Of a stretch of DNA of 64,000 bases, positions 39,101-51,231 are shown piece after piece. Source of the stretch: Gordius sp. MW1 (taxonomy: Eukaryota > Nematomorpha > Gordioida > Gordea > Gordiidae); assembly GCA_964036665.1 (NCBI GenBank), contig OZ038527.1, positions 11,687,835 through 11,751,834 on the forward strand, given 5' to 3'. The notes under the pieces were generated by a model. That model was not told where the DNA came from. It saw only the letters and a list, made by a program, of their open reading frames with translations, and did not search any database. The first letter of the stretch is position 1. Each line of letters begins with the position of its first letter. The position numbers and the translations under genes were made by a program.

Positions 39101-39881
39101 CGCAACGTGAGTTTTTAATTTTTGAAATCTGCTCTATGCGATCATGATTTCAAAGTAATAGTTTTCTGATTGTGATAAATTTTTACTTTTTATCATATAA
39201 ACAACGTCTGAAAACGACAACTTTCATCGGATGAATACGGTTGAATAAAAAAATGTGAAAAATTTTGAGGTAAAAATATTCATATTTTTCGATTCTATGT
39301 GAAAGAGCGTAAAAAAATATATAAAAATAAGCCAATTTGAGAATCCTATTATCCTCGATTGACTTCCGAAAAGAGGTTTTAAGCTGCGAGAACTATCATT
39401 TTGACAAAAGACAACGTTTTATTGTTGCGATTAATTTGTTGTATCGCAACGTGAGTGCTTAATTTTTGAAAATTGCTCTATGCAATCATAATTTCAAAGT
39501 AATAGTTTTCTGATTCTGGTAAATTTTTACTTTTTATCATGGAAACAACGTCTGAAAACGACAACTTTCATCGGATGAATACGGTTGAATAAAAAAATGT
39601 GAAAAATTTTGAGGTAAAAATATTCATTTTTTTCGATTCTATGTGAAAGAGCTTGAAAAAATATATAAAAGTAAGCCGATTTGAGAATCCTATTATCCTC
39701 GATTGACTTCTAAAAAGAGGTTTTAAGCTGCGAGAACTATCATTTTGACAAAAGACAACGTTTTATTGTTGCGATTAGTTGGTTGTATCGCAACGTGAGT
39801 GCTTAATTTTTGAAAACTGCTCTATGCGATCATGATTTCAAAGTAATAGTTTTCTGATTCTGATAAATTTTTACTTTTTAT
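36101..39881. repeat. 11-monomer duplication, copy 1 (3781 bp)
   Basis: Monomer starts: 36101, 36444, 36789, 37129, 37473, 37817, 38161, 38506, 38849, 39194, 39538. Each has its partner exactly 3781 bp downstream. Rare variants in order: AGAGATTTTAAG; CATTGAAAC (copy 1 only); GTGAATTTTGAGG with ACGCGAGTG (340-bp monomer); ATGAGAAAA; TTTCTTCGG twice; AAAAAGGGAAAAAG with ATTCCTTTTT; GTGAGTTCTT; GTGAGTTTTTAA; CATATAAACAACG; ATCATAATTTC. Beyond the first monomer's start I found only two differences, near 36449 and at 39284. Confidence 0.94.
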
Positions 39882-40224
39882 CATGGAAACAACGTCTAAA
39901 AACGACAAATTTCATCGGATGAATACGGTTGAATAAAAAAATGTGAAAAATTTTGAGGTAAAAATATTCATTTTTTTCGATTCTATGTGAAAGAGCGTAA
40001 AAAAATATATAAAAATAAGCCAATTTGAGAATCCTATTATCCTCGATTGACTTCCGAAAAGAGATTTTAAGCTGCGAGAACTATCATTTTGACAAAAGAC
40101 AACGTTTTATTGTTGCGATTAGTTTGTTGTATCAAACGTGAGTGCTTAATTTTTGAAAACTGCTCTATGCAATCATGATTTAAAAGTAATAGTTTTCTGA
40201 TTCTAATAAATTTTTACTTTTTAT
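39882..40224. repeat. Crossover-hybrid monomer at the junction of the 11-monomer copies
   Basis: The first part of this monomer (CTAAAAACGACAAAT at 39896-39910, then TTGAATAAA) matches the monomer at 43663. From GAGCGTA at 39992-39998 onward, including AGAGATTTTAAG, it matches the monomer at 36101. The switch lies between about 39911 and 39996. This is the structure expected when an in-register unequal exchange creates a tandem duplication. Confidence 0.85.
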
Positions 40225-43200
40225 CATGGAAACAACGTCTGAAAACGACAACTTTCATCGGATGAATACGGTTGAAAGAAAAAAATGTGAAAAATTTTGA
40301 GGTAAAAATATTCATTTTTTTCGATTCTATGTGAAAGAGCGTAAAAAAATATATAAAAGTAAGCCGATTTGAGAATCCTATTATCCTCGATTAACTTCCG
40401 AAAAGAGGTTTTAAGCTGCGAGAACTATCATTTTGACAAAAGACAACGTTTTATTGTTGCTATTAGTTTTTTATATCGCAACGTGAGTGCTTAATTTTTG
40501 AAAATTGCTCTATGCGATCATGATTTCAAAGTAATAGTTTTCTGATTCTGATAAATTTTTACTTTTTATCATGGAAACAACGTCTGAAAACGAAAACTTT
40601 CATCGGATGAATACGGTTGAATAAAAAAATGTGAATTTTGAGGTAAAAATATTCATTTTTTTCGATTCTATGTGAAAGAGCGTAAAAAAATATATAAAAA
40701 TAAGCCAATTTGAGAATCCTATTATCCTCGATTGACTTCCGAAAAGAGGTTTTAAGCTGCGAGAACTATCATTTTGACAAAAGACAACGTTTTATTGTTG
40801 CGATTAGTTTGTTGTATCAAACGCGAGTGCTTAATTTTTGAAAACTGCTCTATGCAATTATGATTTCAAAGTAATAGTTTTCTGATTCTGATAAATTTTT
40901 ACTTTTTATCATGGAAACAACGTCTGAAAACGACAACTTTCATCGGATGAATACGGTTGAAAGAAAAAAATGAGAAAAATTTTGAGGTAAAAATATTTAT
41001 TTTTTTCGATTCTATGTGAAAGAGCTTGAAAAAATATATAAAAGTAAGCCGATTTGAGAATCCTATTATCCTCGATTGACTTCCAAAAGAGGTTTTAAGC
41101 TGCGAGAACTATCATTTTGACAAAAGACAACGTTTTATTGTTGCGATTAGTTTGTTGTATCGCAACGTGAGTGCTTAATTTTTGAAAACTGCTCTATGCA
41201 ATCATGATTTCAAAGTAATAGTTTTCTGATTCTGATAAATTTTTACTTTTTATCATGGAAACAACGTCTGAAAACGACAACTTTCTTCGGATGAATACGG
41301 TTGAATAAAAAAATGTGAAAAATTTTGAGGTAAAAATATTCATTTTTTTCGATTCTATGTGAAAGAGCGTAAAAAAATATATAAAAGTAAGCCGATTTGA
41401 GAATCCTATTATCCTCGATTGACTTCCAAAAAGAGGTTTTAAGCTGCGAGAACTATCATTTTGACAAAAGACAACGTTTTATTGTTGCGATTAGTTTGTT
41501 GTATCGCAACGTGAGTGCTTAATTTTTGAAAAATGCTCTATGCAATCATGATTTTAAAGTAATAGTTTTCTGATTCTGGTAAATTTTTACTTTTTATCAT
41601 GGAAACAACGTCTGAAAACGACAACTTTCTTCGGATGAATACGGTTGAATAAAAAAATGTGAAAAATTTTGAGGTAAAAATATTTATTTTTTTCGATTCT
41701 ATGTGAAAGAGCTTGAAAAAATATATAAAAGTAAGCCGATTTGAGAATCCTATTATCCTCGATTGACTTCCAAAAAGAGGTTTTAAGCTGCGAGAACTAT
41801 CATTTTGACAAAAGACAACGTTTTATTGTTGCGATTAGTTGGCTGTATCGCAACGTGAGTGCTTAATTTTTGAAAACTGCTCTATGCGATCATGATTTCA
41901 AAGTAATAGTTTTCTGATTCTGATAAATTTTTACTTTTTATCATGGAAACAACGTCTAAAAACGACAAATTTCATCGGATGAATACGGTAGAAAGAAAAA
42001 AAAGGGAAAAAGTTTGAGGTAAAAATATTCCTTTTTTTCGATTCTATGTGAAAGAGCTTGAAAAAATATATAAAAGTAAGCCGATTTGAGAATCCTAATA
42101 TCCTCGATTGACTTCTAAAAAGAGGTTTTAAGCTGCGAGAACTATCATTTTGACAAAAGACAACGTTTTATTGTTGCGATTAGTTTTTTGTATCGCAACG
42201 TGAGTGCTTAATTTTTGAAAATTGCTCTATGCGATCATGATTTCAAAGTAATAGTTTTCTGATTCTGATAAATTTTTACTTTTTATCATGGAAACAACGT
42301 CTGAAAACGACAACTTTCATCGGATGAATACGGTTGAATAAAAAATGTGAAAAATTTTGAGGTAAAAATATTCATTTTTTTCGATTCTATGTGAAAGAGC
42401 TTGAAAAAATATATAAAAGTAAGCCGATTTGAGAATCCTATTATCCTCGATTGACTTCCAAAAAGAGGTTTTAAGCTGCGAGAACTATCATTTTGACAAA
42501 AGACAACGTTTTATTGTTGCGATTAGTTGGCTGTATCGCAACGTGAGTTCTTAATTTTTGAAAATTGCTCTATGCGATCATGATTTCAAAGTAATAGTTT
42601 TCTGATTCTGATAAATTTTTACTTTTTATCATGGAAACAACGTCTGAAAACGACAACTTTCATCGGATGAATACGGTAGAAAGAAAAAAAAGGGAAAAAG
42701 TTTGAGGTAAAAATATTCCTTTTTTTCGATTCTATGTGAAAGAGCTTGAAAAAATATATAAAAGTAAGCCGATTTGAGAATCCTATTATCCTCGATTGAC
42801 TTCCAAAAAGAGGTTTTAAGCTGCGAGAACTATCATTTTGACAAAAGACAACGTTTTATTGTTGCGATTAGTTGGCTGTATCGCAACGTGAGTTTTTAAT
42901 TTTTGAAATCTGCTCTATGCGATCATGATTTCAAAGTAATAGTTTTCTGATTGTGATAAATTTTTACTTTTTATCATATAAACAACGTCTGAAAACGACA
43001 ACTTTCATCGGATGAATACGGTTGAATAAAAAAATGTGAAAAATTTTGAGGTAAAAATATTCATTTTTTTCGATTCTATGTGAAAGAGCGTAAAAAAATA
43101 TATAAAAATAAGCCAATTTGAGAATCCTATTATCCTCGATTGACTTCCGAAAAGAGGTTTTAAGCTGCGAGAACTATCATTTTGACAAAAGACAACGTTT

Positions 43201-43662
43201 TATTGTTGCGATTAATTTGTTGTATCGCAACGTGAGTGCTTAATTTTTGAAAATTGCTCTATGCAATCATAATTTCAAAGTAATAGTTTTCTGATTCTGG
43301 TAAATTTTTACTTTTTATCATGGAAACAACGTCTGAAAACGACAACTTTCATCGGATGAATACGGTTGAATAAAAAAATGTGAAAAATTTTGAGGTAAAA
43401 ATATTCATTTTTTTCGATTCTATGTGAAAGAGCTTGAAAAAATATATAAAAGTAAGCCGATTTGAGAATCCTATTATCCTCGATTGACTTCTAAAAAGAG
43501 GTTTTAAGCTGCGAGAACTATCATTTTGACAAAAGACAACGTTTTATTGTTGCGATTAGTTGGTTGTATCGCAACGTGAGTGCTTAATTTTTGAAAACTG
43601 CTCTATGCGATCATGATTTCAAAGTAATAGTTTTCTGATTCTGATAAATTTTTACTTTTTAT
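39882..43662. repeat. 11-monomer duplication, copy 2 (3781 bp)
   Basis: Monomer starts: 39882, 40225, 40570, 40910, 41254, 41598, 41942, 42287, 42630, 42975, 43319. Order and private variants repeat copy 1. The first monomer is the hybrid described separately. The monomer at 42975 has the usual T tract where copy 1 has CATATTTTTCG. Identity over about 3.7 kb exceeds 99.9% by eye. Confidence 0.94.
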
Positions 43663-45382
43663 CATGGAAACAACGTCTAAAAACGACAAATTTCATCGGA
43701 TGAATACGGTTGAATAAAAAAATGTGAAAAATTTTGAGGTAAAAATATTCATTTTTTTCGATTCTATGTGAAAGAGCTTGAAAAAATATATAAAAGTAAG
43801 CCGATTTGAGAATCCTATTATCCTCGATTGACTTCTAAAAAGAGGTTTTAAGCTGCGAGAACTATCATTTTGACAAAAGACAACGTTTTATTGTTGCGAT
43901 TAGTTGGTTGTATCGCAACGTGAGTGCTTAATTTTTGAAAACTGCTCTATGCGATCATGATTTCAAAGTAATAGTTTTCTGATTCTGATAAATTTTTACT
44001 TTTTATCATGGAAACAACGTCTAAAAACGACAAATTTCATCGGATGAATACGGTAGAAAGAAAAAAATGTGAAAAAGTTTGAGGTAAAAATATTCATTTT
44101 TTTCGATTCTATGTGAAAAAGCGTAAAAAAATATATAAAAGTAAGCCGATTTGAGAATCCTATTATCCTCGATTGACTTCCGAAAAGAGGTTTTAAGCTG
44201 CGAGAACTATCATTTTGACAAAAGACAACGTTTTATTGTTGCTATTAGTTTTTTGTATCGCAACGTGAGTGCTTAATTTTTGAAAATTGCTCTATGCGAT
44301 CATGATTTCAAAGTAATAGTTTTCTGATTCTGATAAATTTTTACTTTTTATCATGGAAACAACGTCTGAAAACGACAACTTTCATCGGATGAATACGGTT
44401 GAATAAAAAAATGTGAAAAATTTTGAGGTAAAAATATTCATTTTTTTCGATTCTATGTGAAAGAGCGTAAAAAAATATATAAAAATAAGCCAATTTGAGA
44501 ATCCTATTATCCTCGATTGACTTCCGAAAAGAGGTTTTAAGCTGCGAGAACTATCATTTTGACAAAAGACAACGTTTTATTGTTGCGATTAGTTTGTTGT
44601 ATCAAACGCGAGTGCTTAATTTTTGAAAACTGCTCTATGCAATCATGATTTCAAAGTAATAGTTTTCTGATTCTGATAAATTTTTACTTTTTATCATGGA
44701 AACAACGTCTGAAAACGACAACTTTCATCGGATGAATACCGTTGAAAGAAAAAAATGAGAAAAATTTTGAGGTAAAAATATTTATTTTTTTCGATTCTAT
44801 GTGAAAGAGCTTGAAAAAATATATAAAGGTAAGCCGATTTGAGAATCCTATTATCCTCGATTGACTTCCAAAAGAGGTTTTAAGCTGCGAGAACTATCAT
44901 TTTGACAAAAGACAACGTTTTATTGTTGCGATTAATTTGTTGTATCGCAACGTGAGTGCTTAATTTTTGAAAATTGCTCTATGCAATCATAATTTCAAAG
45001 TAATAGTTTTCTGATTCTGGTAAATTTTTACTTTTTATCATGGAAACAACGTCTGAAAACGACAACTTTCATCGGATGAATACGGTTGAATAAAAAAATG
45101 TGAAAAATTTTGAGGTAAAAATATTCATTTTTTTCGATTCTATGTGAAAGAGCGTAAAAAAATATATAAAAATAAGCCAATTTGAGAATCCTATTATCCT
45201 CGATTGACTTCCGAAAAGAGGTTTTAAGCTGCGAGAACTATCATTTTGACAAAAGACAACGTTTTATTGTTGCGATTAATTTGTTGTATCGCAACGTGAG
45301 TGCTTAATTTTTGAAAATTGCTCTATGCAATCATAATTTCAAAGTAATAGTTTTCTGATTCTGGTAAATTTTTACTTTTTAT
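43319..45382. repeat. Six-monomer duplication, copy 1 (2064 bp)
   Basis: Monomer starts: 43319, 43663, 44007, 44352, 44695, 45039. All pair with monomers 2064 bp downstream. Signatures: TTCTAAAAAGAGG with GTTGGTTG in the first two; GTGAAAAAGTTTGAGG with GTTGCTATTAGTTTTTT in the third; ACGCGAGTG in the fourth; ATACCGTTG with TAAAGGTAAG in the fifth. I saw no difference between copies across the first five monomers. The first monomer also belongs to the preceding 11-monomer copy, so the blocks overlap. Confidence 0.92.
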
Positions 45383-47446
45383 CATGGAAACAACGTCTGA
45401 AAACGACAACTTTCATCGGATGAATACGGTTGAATAAAAAAATGTGAAAAATTTTGAGGTAAAAATATTCATTTTTTTCGATTCTATGTGAAAGAGCTTG
45501 AAAAAATATATAAAAGTAAGCCGATTTGAGAATCCTATTATCCTCGATTGACTTCTAAAAAGAGGTTTTAAGCTGCGAGAACTATCATTTTGACAAAAGA
45601 CAACGTTTTATTGTTGCGATTAGTTGGTTGTATCGCAACGTGAGTGCTTAATTTTTGAAAACTGCTCTATGCGATCATGATTTCAAAGTAATAGTTTTCT
45701 GATTCTGATAAATTTTTACTTTTTATCATGGAAACAACGTCTAAAAACGACAAATTTCATCGGATGAATACGGTTGAATAAAAAAATGTGAAAAATTTTG
45801 AGGTAAAAATATTCATTTTTTTCGATTCTATGTGAAAGAGCTTGAAAAAATATATAAAAGTAAGCCGATTTGAGAATCCTATTATCCTCGATTGACTTCT
45901 AAAAAGAGGTTTTAAGCTGCGAGAACTATCATTTTGACAAAAGACAACGTTTTATTGTTGCGATTAGTTGGTTGTATCGCAACGTGAGTGCTTAATTTTT
46001 GAAAACTGCTCTATGCGATCATGATTTCAAAGTAATAGTTTTCTGATTCTGATAAATTTTTACTTTTTATCATGGAAACAACGTCTAAAAACGACAAATT
46101 TCATCGGATGAATACGGTAGAAAGAAAAAAATGTGAAAAAGTTTGAGGTAAAAATATTCATTTTTTTCGATTCTATGTGAAAAAGCGTAAAAAAATATAT
46201 AAAAGTAAGCCGATTTGAGAATCCTATTATCCTCGATTGACTTCCGAAAAGAGGTTTTAAGCTGCGAGAACTATCATTTTGACAAAAGACAACGTTTTAT
46301 TGTTGCTATTAGTTTTTTGTATCGCAACGTGAGTGCTTAATTTTTGAAAATTGCTCTATGCGATCATGATTTCAAAGTAATAGTTTTCTGATTCTGATAA
46401 ATTTTTACTTTTTATCATGGAAACAACGTCTGAAAACGACAACTTTCATCGGATGAATACGGTTGAATAAAAAAATGTGAAAAATTTTGAGGTAAAAATA
46501 TTCATTTTTTTCGATTCTATGTGAAAGAGCGTAAAAAAATATATAAAAATAAGCCAATTTGAGAATCCTATTATCCTCGATTGACTTCCGAAAAGAGGTT
46601 TTAAGCTGCGAGAACTATCATTTTGACAAAAGACAACGTTTTATTGTTGCGATTAGTTTGTTGTATCAAACGCGAGTGCTTAATTTTTGAAAACTGCTCT
46701 ATGCAATCATGATTTCAAAGTAATAGTTTTCTGATTCTGATAAATTTTTACTTTTTATCATGGAAACAACGTCTGAAAACGACAACTTTCATCGGATGAA
46801 TACCGTTGAAAGAAAAAAATGAGAAAAATTTTGAGGTAAAAATATTTATTTTTTTCGATTCTATGTGAAAGAGCTTGAAAAAATATATAAAGGTAAGCCG
46901 ATTTGAGAATCCTATTATCCTCGATTGACTTCCAAAAGAGGTTTTAAGCTGCGAGAACTATCATTTTGACAAAAGACAACGTTTTATTGTTGCGATTAAT
47001 TTGTTGTATCGCAACGTGAGTGCTTAATTTTTGAAAATTGCTCTATGCAATCATAATTTCAAAGTAATAGTTTTCTGATTCTGGTAAATTTTTACTTTTT
47101 ATCATGGAAACAACGTCTGAAAACGACAACTTTCATCGGATGAATACGGTTGAATAAAAAAATGTGAAAAATTTTGAGGTAAAAATATTCATTTTTTTCG
47201 ATTCTATGTGAAAGAGCTTGAAAAAATATATAAAAGTAAGCCGATTTGAGAATCCTATTATCCTCGATTGACTTCCAAAAAGAGGTTTTAAGCTGCGAGA
47301 ACTATCATTTTGACAAAAGACAACGTTTTATTGTTGCGATTAGTTGGCTGTATCGCAACGTGAGTGCTTAATTTTTGAAAACTGCTCTATGCGATCATGA
47401 TTTCAAAGTAATAGTTTTCTGATTCTGATAAATTTTTACTTTTTAT
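45383..47446. repeat. Six-monomer duplication, copy 2 (2064 bp)
   Basis: Monomer starts: 45383, 45727, 46071, 46416, 46759, 47103. They match copy 1 until about 47210. There the sixth monomer changes from GAGCGTAAA to GAGCTTGAAA and gains TTCCAAAAAGAGG and GTTGGCTG. The monomer at 45039 is the corresponding junction hybrid: its first 110 bases fit 47103 and the rest fits 42975. Confidence 0.92.
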
Positions 47447-49510
47447 CATGGAAACAACGTCTAAAAACGACAAATTTCATCGGATGAATACGGTAGAAAG
47501 AAAAAAATGTGAAAAAGTTTTAGGTAAAAATATTCCTTTTTTTCGATTCTATGTGAAAGAGCTTGAAAAAATATATAAAAGTAAGCCGATTTGAGAATCC
47601 TATTATCCTCGATTGACTTCTAAAAAGAGGTTTTAAGCTGCGAGAACTATCATTTTGACAAAAGACAACGTTTTATTGTTGCGATTAGTTGGTTGTATCG
47701 CAACGTGAGTGCTTAATTTTTGAAAACTGCTCTATGCGATCATGATTTCAAAGTAATAGTTTTCTGATTCTAATAAATTTTTACTTTTTATCATGGAAAC
47801 AACGTCTAAAAACGACAAATTTCATCGGATGAATACGGTAGAAAGAAAAAAATGTGAAAAAGTTTGAGGTAAAAATATTCATTTTTTTCGATTCTATGTG
47901 AAAAAGCGTAAAAAAATATATAAAAGTAAGCCGATTTGAGAATCCTATTATCCTCGATTGACTTCCGAAAAGAGGTTTTAAGCTGCGAGAACTATCATTT
48001 TGACAAAAGACAACGTTTTATTGTTGCTATTAGTTTTTTGTATCGCAACGTGAGTGCTTAATTTTTGAAAATTGCTCTATGCGATCATGATTTCAAAGTA
48101 ATAGTTTTCTGATTCTGATAAATTTTTACTTTTTATCATGGAAACAACGTCTGAAAACGACAACTTTCATCGGATGAATACGGTTGAATAAAAAAATGTG
48201 AAAAATTTTGAGGTAAAAATATTCATTTTTTTCGATTCTATGTGAAAGAGCGTAAAAAAATATATAAAAATAAGCCAATATGAGAATCCTATTATCCTCG
48301 AATGACTTCCTAAAAGAGGTTTTAAGCTGCGAGAACTATCATTTTGACAAAAGACAACGTTTTATTGTTGCGATTAGTTTGTTGTATCGCAACGTGAGTG
48401 CTTAATTTTTTAAACCTGCTCTATGCAATCATGATTTCAAAGTAATAGTTTTCTGATTCTGATAAATTTTTACTTTTTATCATGGAAACAACGTCTGAAA
48501 ACGACAACTTTCTTCGGATGAATACGGTTGAATAAAAAAATGTGAAAAATTTTGAGGTAAAAATATTCATTTTTTTCGATTCTATGTGAAAGAGCGTAAA
48601 AAAATATATAAAAATAAGCCAATTTGAGAATCCTATTATCCTCGATTGACTTCCGAAAAGAGGTTTTAAGCTGCGAGAACTATCATTTTGACAAAAGACA
48701 ACGTTTTATTGTTGCGATTAGTTTGTTGTATCAAACGTGAGTGCTTAATTTTTGAAAACTGCTCTATGCAATCATGATTTAAAAGTAATAGTTTTCTGAT
48801 TCTAATAAATTTTTACTTTTTATCATGGAAACAACGTCTGAAAACGACAACTTTCATCGGATGAATACGGTTGAAAGAAAAAAATGTGAAAAATTTGAGG
48901 TAAAAATATTCATTTTTTTCGATTCTATGTGAAAGAGCGTAAAAAAATATATAAAAGTAAGCCGATTTGAGAATCCTATTATCCTCGATTAACTTCCGAA
49001 AAGAGGTTTTAAGCTGCAAGAACTATCATTTTGACAAAAGACAACGTTTTATTGTTGCTATTAGTTTTTTGTATCGCAACGTGAGTGCTTAATTTTTGAA
49101 AATTGCTCTATGCGATCATGATTTCAAAGTAATAGTTTTCTGATTCTTATAAATTTTTACTTTTTATCATGGAAACAACGTCTGAAAACGACAACTTTCA
49201 TCGGATGAATACGGTTGAATAAAAAAATGTGAATAATTTTGAGGTAAAAATATTCATTTTTTTCGATTCTATGTGAAAGAGCGTAAAAAAATATATAAAA
49301 ATAAGCCAATTTGAGAATCCTATTATCCTCGATTGACTTCCGAAAAGAGGTTTTAAGCTGCGAGAACTATCATTTTGACAAAAGACAACGTTTTATTGTT
49401 GCGATTAGTTTGTTGTATCAAACGCGAGTGCTTAATTTTTGAAAACTGCTCTATGCAATCATGATTTCAAAGTAATAGTTTTCTGATTCTGATAAATTTT
49501 TACTTTTTAT
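47447..49510. repeat. Satellite monomers 139-144
   Basis: Monomer starts: 47447, 47792, 48137, 48481, 48824, 49168. Those at 47447 and 47792 pair with 50542 and 50887 (offset 3095 bp). The monomer at 48137 has several private changes in its second half (CAATATGAG, CGAATGACTTCCTAAAAG, TTTTTTAAACCTG). The monomer at 48824 resembles 36444 and 40225 (CGATTAACTT). The one at 49168 is followed by a near-identical neighbour at 49511, both with ACGCGAGTG. Confidence 0.88.
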
Positions 49511-51231
49511 CATGGAAACAACGTCTGAAAACGACAACTTTCATCGGATGAATACGGTTGAATAAAAAAATGTGAAAAATTTTGAGGTAAAAATATTCAT
49601 TTTTTTCGATTCTATGTGAAAGAGCGTAAAAAAATATATAAAAATAAGCCAATTTGAGAATCCTATTATCCTCGATTGACTTCCGAAAAGAGGTTTTAAG
49701 CTGCGAGAACTATCATTTTGACAAAAGACAACGTTTTATTGTTGCGATTAGTTTGTTGTATCAAACGCGAGTGCTTAATTTTTGAAAACTGCTCTATGCA
49801 ATCATGATTTCAAAGTAATAGTTTTCTGATTCTGATAAATTTTTACTTTTTATCATGGAAACAACGTCTGAAAACGACAACTTTCATCGGATGAATACGG
49901 TTGAAAGAAAAAAATGAGAAAAATTTTGAGGTAAAAATATTTATTTTTTTCGATTCTATGTGAAAGAGCTTGAAAAAATATATAAAGGTAAGCCGATTTG
50001 AGAATCCTATTATCCTCGATTGACTTCCAAAAGAGATTTTAAGCTGCGAGAACTATCATTTTGACAAAAGACAACGTTTTATTGTTGCGATTAGTTTGTT
50101 GTATCGCAACGTGAGTGCTTAATTTTTGAAAATTGCTCTATGCAATCATGATTTCAAAGTAATAGTTTTCTGATTCTGATAAATTTTTACTTTTTATCAT
50201 GGAAACAACGTCTGAAAACGACAACTTTCATCGGATGAATACGGTTGAATAAAAAAATGTGAAAAATTTTGAGGTAAAAATATTCATTTTTTTCGATTCT
50301 ATGTGAAAGAGCTTGAAAAAATATATAAAAGTAAGCCCATTTGAGAATCCTATTATCCTCGATTGACTTCCAAAAAGAGGTTTTAAGCTGCGAGAACTAT
50401 CATTTTGACAAAAGACAACGTTTTATTGTTGCGATTAGTTGGCTGTATCGCAACGTGAGTGCTTAATTTTTGAAAACTGCTCTATGCGATCATGATTTCA
50501 AAGTAATAGTTTTCTGATTCTGATAAATTTTTACTTTTTATCATGGAAACAACGTCTAAAAACGACAAATTTCATCGGATGAATACGGTAGAAAGAAAAA
50601 AATGTGAAAAAGTTTGAGGTAAAAATATTCCTTTTTTTCGATTCTATGTGAAAGAGCTTGAAAAAATATATAAAAGTAAGCCGATTTGAGAATCCTATTA
50701 TCCTCGATTGACTTCTAAAAAGAGGTTTTAAGCTGCGAGAACTATCATTTTGACAAAAGACAACGTTTTATTGTTGCGATTAGTTGGTTGTATCGCAACG
50801 TGAGTGCTTAATTTTTGAAAACTGCTCTATGCGATCATGATTTCAAAGTAATAGTTTTCTGATTCTGATAAATTTTTACTTTTTATCATGGAAACAACGT
50901 CTAAAAACGACAAATTTCATCGGATGAATACGGTAGAAAGAAAAAAATGTGAAAAAGTTTGAGGTAAAAATATTCATTTTTTTCGATTCTATGTGAAAAA
51001 GCGTAAAAAAATATATAAAAGTAAGCCGATTTGAGAATCCTATTATCCTCGATTGACTTCCGAAAAGAGGTTTTAAGCTGCGAGAACTATCATTTTGACA
51101 AAAGACAACGTTTTATTGTTGCTATTAGTTTTTGGTATCGCAACGTGAGTGCTTAATTTTTGAAAATTGCTCTATGCGATCATGATTTCAAAGTAATAGT
51201 TTTCTGATTCTGATAAATTTTGACTTTTTAT
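49511..51231. repeat. Nine-monomer-offset duplication, second copy (five monomers)
   Basis: Monomer starts: 49511, 49854, 50198, 50542, 50887. They correspond to 46416, 46759, 47103, 47447 and 47792 at an offset of 3095 bp. About ten differences were noted, including TACGGTTG versus TACCGTTG, GAGATTTTAAG versus GAGGTTTTAAG, AAGCCCATTT versus AAGCCGATTT, TTTGAGGT versus TTTTAGGT, and GTTTTTGGTATC versus GTTTTTTGTATC. It is therefore older than the 11- and six-monomer duplications. Confidence 0.88.
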
